From: Prosapia bicincta
Lineage: Eukaryota > Arthropoda > Insecta > Hemiptera > Cercopidae
Reading direction: 5' to 3'
DNA: 64,000 bases
Assembly: GCA_036971475.1 (NCBI GenBank)
Contig: JBAIZL010000005.1
Location: forward strand, 234,451,869-234,515,868
A model generated the notes under the pieces. The model was not told where the DNA came from and did not search any database. It worked only from the letters and a program-made list of their open reading frames with translations. A program made the translations under genes and the position numbers. The number at the start of each line of letters is the position of its first letter. Position 1 is the first letter of the stretch. Below are positions 21,801 to 33,420 of this stretch, in pieces.

Positions 21801-24240
21801 AAGTAGGATTATTTTACAAATTTACTCACTAGATGGCAGGAATATGTCTATTTTGGAAAATTATCAGTCTATTATATGGTTCGACATAATTACTTACTTT
21901 AATAGAAAAAAATTTTCCAAAATGAAAGTTGTTTGAGAAGTTGAAGAGGGACAAATAATATAAGTGGGAAAAACTGTTCAGAAGAAGAGGTAAAAGTACT
22001 TTTCACATCTTTTGAATAAATAAATAATAAAACAATTATAGTATTACTTTATTTTTGTAATAACAGTTACATTTTGTGCATTACAAATATTATATTACTT
22101 TTATTTATTTAGTAAACATTATATACACATTAATAATCTAACCTAAATATTAACGCAATGATCACAATATTTACTTCATTTGAGGAATGGTTTGTACACT
22201 GAAATGATCAATCCGACTGACATCGAACCAGACAGAACTAAATGGGTAACTAGATATGTCCTAGGTATCTTTGGCAATTCACTTTACATAAACTTTGTTT
22301 AATATAAAAAAAGTTAAAAAAATCACAACTGTTTTATCACTATCTGGTTCAAGAAAAACCATCACCATTCTAAACAATACCAATAGTTTTCTCTGTACAT
22401 ACTTTAAAAAAATCTAATTTGCGCATAAGTCAAAAGTGATAAAAACTAAATCTAATATAATACATCACTAAAAGTGAGAATATTTTTAAACCATTCTAAA
22501 AAAAATTATGACTGTGCTTTAAATACATGCCTGAGTATTTTAATTTGTGTTCACAACATGGAATGAAAATATATACTTAAATAGTGTATATCTTTAACAG
22601 AATACAAGCAGTTACCCAAAAGTTTAAGGATTTGGAATGTGGTTAGTAAAATAATCTGAGAACAGTTTTCCCTAATTATAAATATAACAATATATTTCCA
22701 CAAATCTAGAACATGTCAATAAATATTCCTCCTGTTTTAAGTGTTTACCTAGTTTTAAAATTACTTCAAACAAAAAGCACAAAATCTATAGAAATTTTTA
22801 TTTTAAATTCTAATTAAAATCTGCATTATTTTTAAACAACTCTTCATTGGCCAGTTATTAAAGTAAACTAGTATATGAGAATTATTTAAAAATCAGAGTT
22901 AAATGAAAATTGGACTGACCAAACTCCTTTTTCTTTTTATGAACACCTTTTTTTATTTCCTTCAAGAAAATAAGGTAGCATTACAAGACATGTCTGACAG
23001 TAGAAACATGTCTTTGGAACAAAGCAATTGAAATTTTCCCATTAACTGAACAAGAAGACAAGTCTCACACTCTGTTCAGGATAAAAGTTTGTTTGTTTTT
23101 AAGACAGATAAAATTTGCTTTTATTCAGAATTCTTAATCAGTGAAGAAAACAACTGAAATAGCAGATCTAGATGATAACTTCAGGCAATTTTGACAGAAT
23201 TGTTCCAAGTATTATAGTGATACTCAATGGGACTACAATTAAGTTAATAATAAATTTTTGCAAAAAAAATTTCAATTCTATTTACCAAAACATTTTTTTT
23301 AATAAAACTTTTGAGTAGCTCCTTGTAGTTTCTGAAAATATAAAATTTATCTATAAAACACACTGTTTTATTAAATTTTAATAGTAATATTTTACAATAT
23401 TTAAAATAAAATATTTTTTTCTTAACACTACACTAGAACACTTACACATTTAAAGGTGTCATGTTTTTACAAACTCACAAGTGTAACACATCGTGAATAG
23501 TTATTACAAAAATCCGAAACAACTTTACAATGCCAATGTAATATATGTCCCTGTACAATCAATCTGAACAAGAGACATTTTATAATTTCCCTACCTTTTT
23601 TCTTCTTTTACATTTCATACACTGATTTATTTTGATATATTATTACAAAGTACATGAATTTTTTGTTTAATATTTTTGTACGTTAAGTTGTATCTAAATG
23701 TTTTTATATGACCTCTATAAATTAATACAAATTCATCTCATTTCCTGAAAAATATCAAAATAGCAATTAATCATGAAAAAGATAGATGTTGCAAGGTATA
23801 TATTATAAGTTCTTAAATAAAATTTCAAAAACAAGTGAATAGTTTTAGTTATTATAAATAGTTGGCTAAATTTTATAAAAACTATTCTTAATTTTAACAA
23901 TTGGGGAAGAATCTACCTGGTGATTAGATACAGTGTTTAGAAAAAAAAACTTATTTCAATGTTATATCGACCTCATAAATGTGGGTAAAATTTTGCAAAC
24001 ATTTTATGTGCATAGTTGTAACTCTCTATATGTTTTAAATAATTAAATACAAAAATATTATTTTATTCAAAAAGTTGTTGATGAAGTTGTATCTAAATGT
24101 TATTAAATAATTTAACTCTTATATCCCTGCAATTAAAGCTATCATTAAATAGAAAGTAAAAACAAACTTTGTGGTCCTAAGATACTTTCCACTATCCATA
24201 ACTGAAAATTTTGTTGGTAGCAACTGAAAAAATAACTGGT
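21800..24240. other. AT-rich intergenic DNA between the converging genes
   Basis: Very AT-rich, no reading frame with coding character and no termini that I can pair. Confidence 0.5.
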
Positions 24241-24247
24241 TCTGTTT

Positions 24248-24372
<125 letters not shown>

Positions 24373-26413
24373 TTTATTATAAATTAGAGACAAAATTTGA
24401 GAATAGGGCTTTAATTAATTTAAAAACATGGCTCTACAAATTTTAATCAAAATGAGAATTTTCTTCAGGCACTGAAATTGTGTTTATTATATTACCTTTC
24501 AAACATATTTTAAAAAAAAACAAAGAAGCACAATTTACAAAATCGCATACATTACATGAAAAAGAATTTTCTCAAAATTAATGTAAAAATCAAGACAAGG
24601 TTACTATATTGTGTTTGCATGCATTGAAAAACAAATGCAGTCCTTGATATAATCAATATATAATTAAAGCCTTGCTTTTTTTAAACTTTATTTCTCTGTA
24701 AGTTTTTGTAATCAACCCAATATATCTTCTAATATGTTTCAGTTCTTCAAAAATGACTATAGAAGATGATGAAACAGTTTTAATAGAGGTTTGTAAGATG
24801 GATTGCTTTAAAGTACCCATGTGATGTGAAAGTCAAATTCTTTAATTTTTTTCAATTAAAGTTTTTACAGGAGCAGGCATTTTTTAAACAATAACAATTC
24901 TACTCTATTATGTAAAAAATTGAACGCTTGAAGAAAATTTTAATATCCAACCATGTAAAGAAATTAATAATTAAAAATGGTAAATTCCATAATGAAGACT
25001 TTGCAAACATAATGGAAAATAACTGTTTTCATAATAATGCTTTAAATTTAAAAACTTATGTAAGCCTTTACCAGTTTCACTACATGTATAGTTCAACTGT
25101 ATCTTTACCAAACTCAGTTCATTTGTAACTTCTGGAGGTACTAACTAAAGATTTTGTAACTTTTTTTAAAATTTGTAGTTCTTCATGAATAATGCATGTT
25201 CAATGACATGCTGATTAATATACCATGACTAAGTCACACAAATCTACAAATATTTCATGTAAATTGGTGCTTGCTATGACACAAGTATAAAATTTCTAAA
25301 ATAATTTACAGTTTATCAATATTTCATATGACCAATTGTGCTCTTTATGCAGTTCTAGAAAACAAAAAATAACAGACTTATAAAATCTGTCTAATATTAC
25401 AAAGTTTAAAAAAGTACTAAATTATTCTGGGCAAAAAGAGATCAATTAAAAGTAGAAAATTCTGCTATGAAAAAATTTTATATTTTATTCCTCTGTACCT
25501 CAAATTTAACAAGTTGTTCATTTAGCTGTAAACTTAATGTAATTAAGAGAGTACATTACTTTAGCTTACTTTAGAAAAGTTTTTCAAATTATTTCTAAAA
25601 CCTTTTTACAATTTTAAACTAATTTGAAGATTTTTGTTAATTTTATGAATTTTATATTTTATCACGGCTTAAAATACTTGTGTGTGCTTACAAGCATTTA
25701 CTTACTGTCTTGTAAATTTCAATTTTAAAACATGATTTTTCTGAGCGACTGACAATCACAATTCCATTTCACCCTCAGATACAACAAATTTATTATTAGT
25801 GTTATAAATGATACAAAAATTTAAAATCATCGTTAAAAACTGCCATAATATAAAATATTTCAGCCTAATTTTAGCCACAATAAAAATAATAATAATAATT
25901 GGTACCTGTATTGAAATTTGAGTATTTTTTTATTACACAATGAGTTTTTTATCTTGAGGTTCTGTGTAGTCTCCACAGTTAATGAAACAGAAATAATGTA
26001 AAAACATCATATTAAGTTAAATTTTATACTAAACAAATTTCAATTAAAAAAATACTAAAATTTTAATAACAACTTGAAGCAACTGTGGCATATTTTTTTA
26101 ATTTATAAACAATATTTGAAGTTTTACTTATGGAAAGTTTATGTAACTTTACAAATTGGTGGTTCTAGATGGTAAAATTACACCTTTTGTAAAACAAACC
26201 TTTTATAAGACGGGAATTTGTTAATTAAACATAAAATATTTCTGGGGATAGAATAATTACTATGTAATACGTTTCTATGGACTGTATACCAGAATAACAT
26301 GGAAATTGATTGTGTTTTCATCCCTTTATTATTGTTTATTCTACTGAAAGCAAAATTTTCACATGATCAGAAAAAATAATAAAGAATGATGATCTACACT
26401 ATTATTAGTATTT
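24373..26413. other. AT-rich intergenic DNA, nothing supported
   Basis: Short chance frames only (for example at 24928-25128, composition K/N/F/Y-rich). No gene is called. Confidence 0.5.
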
Positions 26414-26431
26414 TTAAAGGTTTATAGCTTC

Positions 26432-27459
26432 AACAAATCCCCACGTTCTATGAGGAACCTCCAAATGACTGGCCTGAAATGATTATAAATCTGCAACTAC
26501 CTCACGGCGGAAACAAGGGAGACCACAGAGAAGTGCTGAAAGCGGAGACTCTTGAAATGATTCGAACCCAGTACGACGGATACATAAAAATTTTTACCGA
26601 CGGATCCTTGGATAAAGAACTAGGCATTTCTGGAGCAGGGTACTACAACGAGTCGAATGGAGATAGATTTTTCATCCCAGCGAACTCCAGCTCAAGTATG
26701 GATGCAGAGCTGCTCGGTATTAACGCCGCATTGTCGGGCTGTCTGGGGATGATGGCCAAGTCAAAGATATGCATCCTTTCGGACTCTAAGTCAGCTCTAC
26801 AGTCGCTGGCTCAGCCCTCCACTGGACCATATTCATTCCGTATAGCAGAAATCAGGAGGTTGATAAAAAAGATCAAATGTGACGGAAACGAAGTCTGCCT
26901 TCAATGGATCCCTGCCCATGTCGGCATTCCGGGCAACGAGGAAGCGGATGCAATAGCAAAACAAGCTTCTAGAATGAAGCCCACAAATAAGGAGCAGCAC
27001 TCCCTATTGCACTGTAAAAACGCCGGGAAAAAGTACTTTAGAGACACCTGGCCTGCCCGGTGGGAAGCTGAAGCGACTGGACGACACCTGTTCCACTTGC
27101 AAAACAAACCTGCGTCGGCCGACAATTACAGAGACATCAAATGTCAAGTCGCGACATTTGCGGCAAGAGCCAGGACGGGACATCTGGTCACGGAAGCTTA
27201 TTTATACCGGTTTAACCTTGCTGAATCACCTTTGTGCGCTCTTTGTGATGAGGAGCAAGACGAAACCATCGAGCACATTCTTCGGGATTGCACTTACCCC
27301 ATCCCGGCGAGGGACCACATGAGGGTTGAACTGGAGAAGTGGCAGGACTTCCTCCTGAACAGAGGGCTGTGGAGTTTGGCGTTCCGAATATATAGTGGAC
27401 ATCGGGCTATCGGCTACACCTAGAGCTGGACGCCTGGACTAAGAAGTACAAGTACAAGT
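26432..27459 (+). mobile_element. 5'-truncated non-LTR retrotransposon with target-site duplication
   Basis: An identical sequence TTAAAGGTTTATAGCTTC stands at 26414-26431 and 27459-27476, enclosing about 1.03 kb that is much less AT-rich than its surroundings. The insert begins inside ORF2, holds the RNase H domain and ends in a short repeat AAGTACAAGTACAAGT rather than poly(A). This is the product of target-primed reverse transcription with 5' truncation. RNase H restricts it to the I/R1/LOA-type group. Confidence 0.93.
26479..27423 (+). CDS. LINE ORF2 C-terminus: RNase H domain and zinc knuckle
   Basis: Open for 314 codons to a TAG stop. RNase H motifs are in order: IFTDGSLDK (first catalytic Asp, about residue 41), MDAELLGINAAL (catalytic Glu), ILSDSKSALQSL (second Asp) and WIPAHVGIPGNEEADAIAKQ (His and final Asp). 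Near residue 255, CALCDEEQDETIEHILRDC is the CCHC knuckle that follows RNase H in R1/I-group LINEs. In the parent element this domain removes RNA from the cDNA hybrid. Here the endonuclease and reverse transcriptase are missing through 5' truncation. The frame is intact, so the insertion is young. The methionine at 26479 is simply the first available, not a native start. Confidence 0.92.
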   Translation: MIINLQLPHGGNKGDHREVLKAETLEMIRTQYDGYIKIFTDGSLDKELGISGAGYYNESNGDRFFIPANSSSSMDAELLGINAALSGCLGMMAKSKICILSDSKSALQSLAQPSTGPYSFRIAEIRRLIKKIKCDGNEVCLQWIPAHVGIPGNEEADAIAKQASRMKPTNKEQHSLLHCKNAGKKYFRDTWPARWEAEATGRHLFHLQNKPASADNYRDIKCQVATFAARARTGHLVTEAYLYRFNLAESPLCALCDEEQDETIEHILRDCTYPIPARDHMRVELEKWQDFLLNRGLWSLAFRIYSGHRAIGYT

Positions 27460-27573
27460 TAAAGGTTTATAGCTTCCTTTTTTCATCTAATGTAGAGTTT
27501 AAAACAAATTTAATTTGAGGAGTGACAAGTAACGAGTTAGTTATCTACAAACTCACAAAAATACCACACACAG

Positions 27574-28788
27574 TATAAAAAGCTTTCCCCTTCTCTGTAG
27601 TGTAGAATAAACTTTCATTATAAAAAGCTTTCCCCTTCTCTGTAGTGTAGAATAAACTTTCATTATAAAAAGCTTTCCCCTTCTCTGTAGTGTAGAATAA
27701 ACTTTCGTTATAAAAAGCTTTCCCCTTCTCTGTAGTGTAGAATAAACTTTCGTTATAAAAAGCTTTCCCCTTCTCTGTAGTGTAGAATAAACTTTCATTA
27801 TAAAAGCTTTCCCCTTCTCTGTAGTGTAGAATAAACTTTCATTATAAAAAGCTTTCCCCTTCTCTGTAGTGTAGAATAAACTTTCATTATAAAAAGCTTT
27901 CCCCTTCTCTGTAGTGTAGAATAAACTTTCATTATAAAAAGCTTTCCCCTTCTCTGTAGTGTAGAATAAACTTTCATTATAAAAAGCTTTCCCCTTCTCT
28001 GTAGTGTAGAATAAACTTTCATTATAAAAAGCTTTCCCCTTCTCTGTAGTGTAGAATAAACTTTCATTATAAAAAGCTTTCCCCTTCTCTGTAGTGTAGA
28101 ATAAACTTTCGTTATAAAAAGCTTTCCCCTTCTCTGTAGTGTAGAATAAACTTTCATTATAAAAAGCTTTCCCCTTCTCTGTAGTGTAGAATAAACTTTC
28201 ATTATAAAAAGCTTTCCCCTTATCTGTAGTGTAGAATAAACTTTCATTATAAAAAGCTTTCCCCTTCTCTGTAGTGTAGAATAAACTTTCATTATAAAAA
28301 GCTTTCCCCTTCTCTGTAGTGTAGAATAAACTTTCATTATAAAAAGCTTTCCCCTTCTCTGTAGTGTAAAATAAACTTTCATTATAAAAAGCTTTGCCCT
28401 TCTCTGTAGTGTAGAATAAACTTTCGTTATAAAAAGCTTTCTCCTTCTCTGTAGTGTAGAATAAACTTTCATTATAAAAAGCTTTCCCCTTCTCTGTAGT
28501 GTAGAATAAACTTTCATTATAAAAAGCTTTCCCCTTATCTGTAGTGTAGAATAAACTTTCATTATAAAAAGCTTTCCCCTTCTCTGTAGTGTAGAATAAA
28601 CTTTCATTATAAAAAGCTTTCCCCTTCTCTGTAGTGTAGAATAAACTTTCATTATAAAAAGCTTTCCCCTTCTCTGTAGTGTAAAATAAACTTTCATTAT
28701 AAAAAGCTTTCCCCTTCTCTGTAGTGTAGAATAAACTTTCATTATAAAAAGCTTTCCCCTTCTCTGTAGTGTAGAATAAACTTTCATT
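27574..28788. repeat. 45-bp minisatellite, 27 tandem copies
   Basis: The unit (TATAAAAAGCTTTCCCCTTC then TCTGTAGTGTAGAATAAACT, TTCAT) repeats 27 times with very few substitutions. Copy 6, at 27799, lacks one A. Because 45 is a multiple of three, two minus-strand frames stay open for about 400 codons, but the repeated peptides are a by-product, not a gene. Variants (CGTTA, TTATCTG, GTAAAATA) recur 315 bp apart in the right half, showing a seven-unit higher-order repeat. Confidence 0.97.
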
Positions 28789-28799
28789 TTTGAACATAC

Positions 28800-31700
28800 C
28801 AAATAGAAAAATATTTCCTTTGTTTTGACAATATAGGTTGCCTTGTTTTGCCTGCCATCATTACAAAGAAAGTTATAAATAGATTGAAAAACTATAAAAC
28901 TTCCCCCTCCCAAACGAAAAAAGACGTTCATCCTCCTTCAAACTTTCTTTTCATCCCCAACAAGCTTCAATTAGACAAAGATGACCTAGATGCGTTTTTC
29001 ACTTTAAAAACAAAAAATTAACACAACGGAAAAATATTTTACATAAGTAAAAAGACAATATTTCAACCAATATTATTTTGAAATTTTAATTTTTAAATAT
29101 TTTATATTGAAGAATGTCTTAAAATAAGTTATAAAGAAAACAGATTGCATACAACAAATACAAAGAATAAATGATGATAATTAAATAGTTTTACAAAATT
29201 AAGAAACATACGAGAATATACATTTATTAAATTGACACTATGGAAACTTGTTTGACAAATTTTGTGAAAGTTCTCAAATAGTATTCAAGTGACATATCCA
29301 GATGTAGTGTGACCCAAACAGTGAATTAGACCTGAATACAATACCTAATAAATAGTTGTATAAACAGCCCTATTATTCTTCCAAAATTAAAAAATGAAAA
29401 ATTTGACAAAGATTATTTTTTCAACCATATGAAGAAACAAGCATAATTTGATGCAACACTCACATTAAAAAAAATGAAGTTGATATCTTTTTAAAATGTT
29501 AGCACTTTTCTAATCTTTAATTTAATATTTTCTATTTAAAATTGAGGGGATGCATTAAAATTTGAACAGTGGTCATATAACTTGTTATTAAAATTTGTTG
29601 AACTGTTTTGGTTTTTAAATTTACTCAGTATTTTAGACATTTGTTTTATTGAATATTCTGTTTCACCCCACAATGAGCATATAATATGGGTGTTTATCAA
29701 AATATTGTTACCTAATTTGGATAATTCCATTAATTCGTCATATTTACAAGTTTTATGAATTTGTATATCTTTGCTCCTGAATCTTATGTTAGGTAGATGA
29801 AGATATATATTTTTTAAATCTTCTCCAAACTTATATCCAAGAAACTAGCTTAAGCAAAGAAAGGATTTACATATAAACCTCAAAATGAACACAAAAACTT
29901 GGAAAGGAAACATTTCCTAACTTCTGATTGAAATCAGGCTAATGCTGCCTGGCGTATCATATTAAAAATTCTGGATTGTAACAGGAAACCTGCATAACCT
30001 ACCACACTATTATGAACATTGATAGTCTTTTTTAACTACTCTGAATTCAAATACCAAAAATAAGAACTCAATATTATATTAGGTTGCAATAAATACGATG
30101 AGGTAACTACACCACCTTAGGAACAATAAATTTATTTTTAAATCAGTTTTCAATATAGGCATTTTTATACTGTTTAGATATGTTAAAAACTTTTAAATAA
30201 TTTGTTCTTGAAAAATTTTAATTGGTTTCAATTTATAACATTTTTTTAATGCATAATTTGTGTAAAGTCATTTTACAATGTATCTAGCATTAAGATATAT
30301 GTGTTTTTAAAAACTCATCTTTTTGTAATAGGCCATAAATAATCAACAGGTAAAAAAACTGGTGCAAATAAAAGGAAACATTTGGAAGCAAAATGGGGTG
30401 AATATACACTATTATTGTTCTTTATTGAGCTGGAAATGCTTTATAAATCTTATGTAATTGAAGAACATATTTGATTAATTATCTATAAAAACTGAAACAA
30501 ATCTTGAAAATATTTCAAGAGAAAATCGTAAGATGGTTGATGTAAAAACATGATAGCAGGTAGTATACTAAATAATCTACACCCCCTGTCTAGAGAAACA
30601 AAAAAATCAGTCAGGAATGGCATACACTTAATACTAATAAACTAATTGAGGGTATCTATCTGAAAAATAAGTATTTAAAAAACAATGACAGTATACAAAA
30701 GATAGATTTACCTCATTGATACAGTAACCAACATACAACTGTTGTAGATCAGATAATCTGTAATGAATTAGTATGTGTTTGTAAAGGAGCTTTGAGAGAT
30801 AAAAAAACAAATGTAGAGAACATTTTAAACTAAATTCTTCATTTCAAAGATTGAAAATAGCTCAATGCAACAGATACAAAATGATAAGTCAGAAAAAACT
30901 CTAGAAATAAAACCAGCAATGATTAACTGCGACTATGGCTGATTTATATGGATAATATACAAAAGCTTTGAAATGAGAATTGGAAAACTAACAGATGAAA
31001 TGACTTGTAAATGATAAATGATCAAAAAGAATAAATGACTCGGTCTGAAAGCTTAATACCATTGGAATGAACGAAGAAAGATAAAAACAGAATCATAGAG
31101 AAACTAAAAAAAAGTGATAAAGATTAAGAGTATATTTCTTTCAACTGCTACTGAAAAAAAACTGCCGAGAAAAAAAGTATAAGGACAGCTAAATCCCCTT
31201 ATTAATACTTGACTATTTTTATAATAAAAATGCAAATATTTTATTTAAAATTTTGTAGCACAAATTCATAAAAAATAAAATTCAACTAAACCAGGTTGAT
31301 TTTAATTTTCATTAAAACTATCAGACAAATAAAAGTTACAATCTGAAAAAATGTGTGATTATTACAATAAAACCCTTGGATTTCTGAGATGGCAACTACC
31401 TCCAAACTGATTAATCAACCAAGTACAGAATAATAAATTAGTACTATTTGATTGTAAATCCTCGGCAACTTATGGACAAAAATTTAATCTATCAAAAAGA
31501 TTTCTTTCTATTTGTTGTTATTATTTAATATTATTACGTTACTAATTATAAGTATTAGTTTGTATTATTTTAAACAAATTAATGTATTTTCAAATTATCT
31601 GAGTGCCTTATTTAATGATTCTTTTCCATTAGAATGAATGCATTAAGAACTAACATTTTTATAACTATAAGTGCAATATAAGTCTGTTTCATACTACTTC

Positions 31701-32020
31701 AAAGAGTACATGAAATAATATGGTCTATACGGAATTTTACTTTCCAGGCAACCCTTTAAAATCTTCCTTGAAAACCTACAAAAATTATATTACTGGATGT
31801 CAAATAAAAAAACCAACTACCACATCATATGAATATAATAATTTGTTTTTGCTCACTCTCATGAATAACTGTTAATGATGTCTAATTGAATTTAAATCTA
31901 AGATAATGAGAGTGATGCTAATTCCTCCATATTAGCAATAACATCATTCCAGTATAGTAATAATGTGCGTGTGGTTTTGAACCAACTGTCAGTAGAAAGA
32001 ATTTGCTATCAAGTTGTACA
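28800..32020. other. AT-rich intergenic DNA left of the BEL element
   Basis: About 3.2 kb with no reading frame of coding character, no paired termini and no RNA gene that I can recognise. Confidence 0.5.
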
Positions 32021-32034
32021 AAACACATCGTGTT

Positions 32035-32806
32035 TGTTGGAGTCAGCTTTGGTAGATTAAACAGCTCCAGTATCGAATTCAATCAGCCTGTGCTTTGTCT
32101 AATCGATAGCTCAATCTATGGTTTATCGTCGATAGTTTAAGACCACGTTGTCCCTTGCCGCGCGCGCCTAATCCCCACCCTAGCACATTTCCCTCACCCC
32201 AGTCTTTTGCTTGCCGTAGACCGACCAGCACGTCCGTTGCGGGTTTAACCTTATTCGCCAACCTCGTGGACGTTAAGTTCGCCCCGCGTATGTCTAAATT
32301 TAAGTGTTTCAAGTTGTACTTGTTTTATATGCTCGTTAACCGCGAAAGTGTACATTATTTAGTCCAAGTGCCGTGTTCGTATGCGCCTTAACCTCGCCGT
32401 TACAAGCCGTCGCTACGGAGTCGCCCGCGCTTATTTAAAGACTTTTTCAATTGTGAATAGTATTAGAATTGAACTCCGTTTATTAAGTTTTACAGCACGA
32501 GCCGTCTGCCAATCTCCACTTCACCCAGGGCCCTGCTGCAGAAGTCCAGAAGACATCAAACCTACCGTGCACGTAACCCCTTTGTTCAGCTTAGGGTAAG
32601 TGTTAATCAGTTCCAAATACTTTTAGCCTAAACTTGTGCCTATTTTTCCCGAGGCTTAATTAGTGATAAACACTGTTTATTTGTCGATTAGGCATTTTTG
32701 CCGCCAGCCTTAATTTTATTCATGTACAATTTCAATCACAATAACGACCGCGACTATCTCTCTCTTTCGTCTTCTTTCTAATATTTTAGCGGAGCTGACG
32801 CCTCCA
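32035..32806 (+). repeat. BEL/Pao 5' LTR (772 bp)
   Basis: Starts TGTTGGAGTCAGC and ends GACGCCTCCA. It contains 10 bases (inside GCCGTTACAAGCCGT) that the 3' LTR lacks. It should hold the element's promoter. Short open frames inside it are duplicated in the 3' LTR and are not genes. Confidence 0.97.
32596..32789 (+). promoter_or_regulatory. Possible LTR intron (GTAAGT donor to TTTTAG acceptor)
   Basis: The 5' LTR has AGG|GTAAGT at 32596 and TTTCTAATATTTTAG ending at 32789, with a branch-like CTAAT just before the acceptor. Splicing would remove 194 bases of leader RNA. The same pair exists in the 3' LTR. This is inferred from consensus only. Confidence 0.3.
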
Positions 32807-32809
32807 TTT

Positions 32810-32827
32810 TGGTCCCGCCGTGCCGGA
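32810..32827 (+). promoter_or_regulatory. Candidate tRNA primer-binding site
   Basis: TGGTCCCGCCGTGCCGGA starts three bases after the 5' LTR. It begins with TGG, the complement of a tRNA CCA end, where a primer-binding site is expected. I could not match it to a specific tRNA. Confidence 0.55.
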
Positions 32828-33420
32828 TTTTTTTGCATTGTAGCGACCTATAAACATTTAAAGTGCAAAGAACAAGTGTTAAAGTTCTCATTAAACTCGA
32901 AACCTTATTCAGTTTTAATAGCGAGGCATTTGCTTTATAAATAAGTTTTATTAGTGATTTATAAGTGTTATTTATTGTGCGAACAATTTCGAAGCGTGTT
33001 AAATTTCACAGTAATAAGCTAAGTTGCAAGCATTGCGTAATCCTGTGTAATTTCCCGCATTTATTTCCTTGTCTAATTTAATACGCAGTAGTGACGTCAC
33101 AAGCTGTAGCGTGCAGCCACATTCCGTTACTCAGCAGATTTATGGGACACCTGCGCAGATAAGGAACACTTGACTAAACAAGATAGGCTTAATATTGATC
33201 CGTGAAAGCTACACTGTAGATTTATCCTGTTCAATAAGGAAAACTTGCAGCCGTTCTAATCTAATGCTTATGATTTGTAAAACGTTATGTCTTTTATTAA
33301 CTTTATTATACAGTCCACTTTTCGTAATTAAATGTACCATTGTGTAGTCATTAGGTTTGGTTTAAACATAATTGCAATTTAATTTAAATTTTGTTTTTTG
33401 TTAATTTAAATTTTGTCACG

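Noticed and set aside
24928..25128. 66-codon ORF in intergenic DNA
   Set aside because: K/N/F/Y-rich composition expected by chance in AT-rich DNA; no family resemblance.
27574..28788. CRISPR array
   Set aside because: The repeats are directly adjacent with no unique spacers, and the DNA is animal.
27553..28931. Long minus-strand ORFs of 414 and 377 codons
   Set aside because: They are overlapping frames through a 45-bp minisatellite. Both consist of the same DNA repeated, with no domain.
32079..32599. Short ORFs in the 5' LTR and their twins at 39260-39572
   Set aside because: They are duplicated because they lie in LTRs, and they have no coding features.
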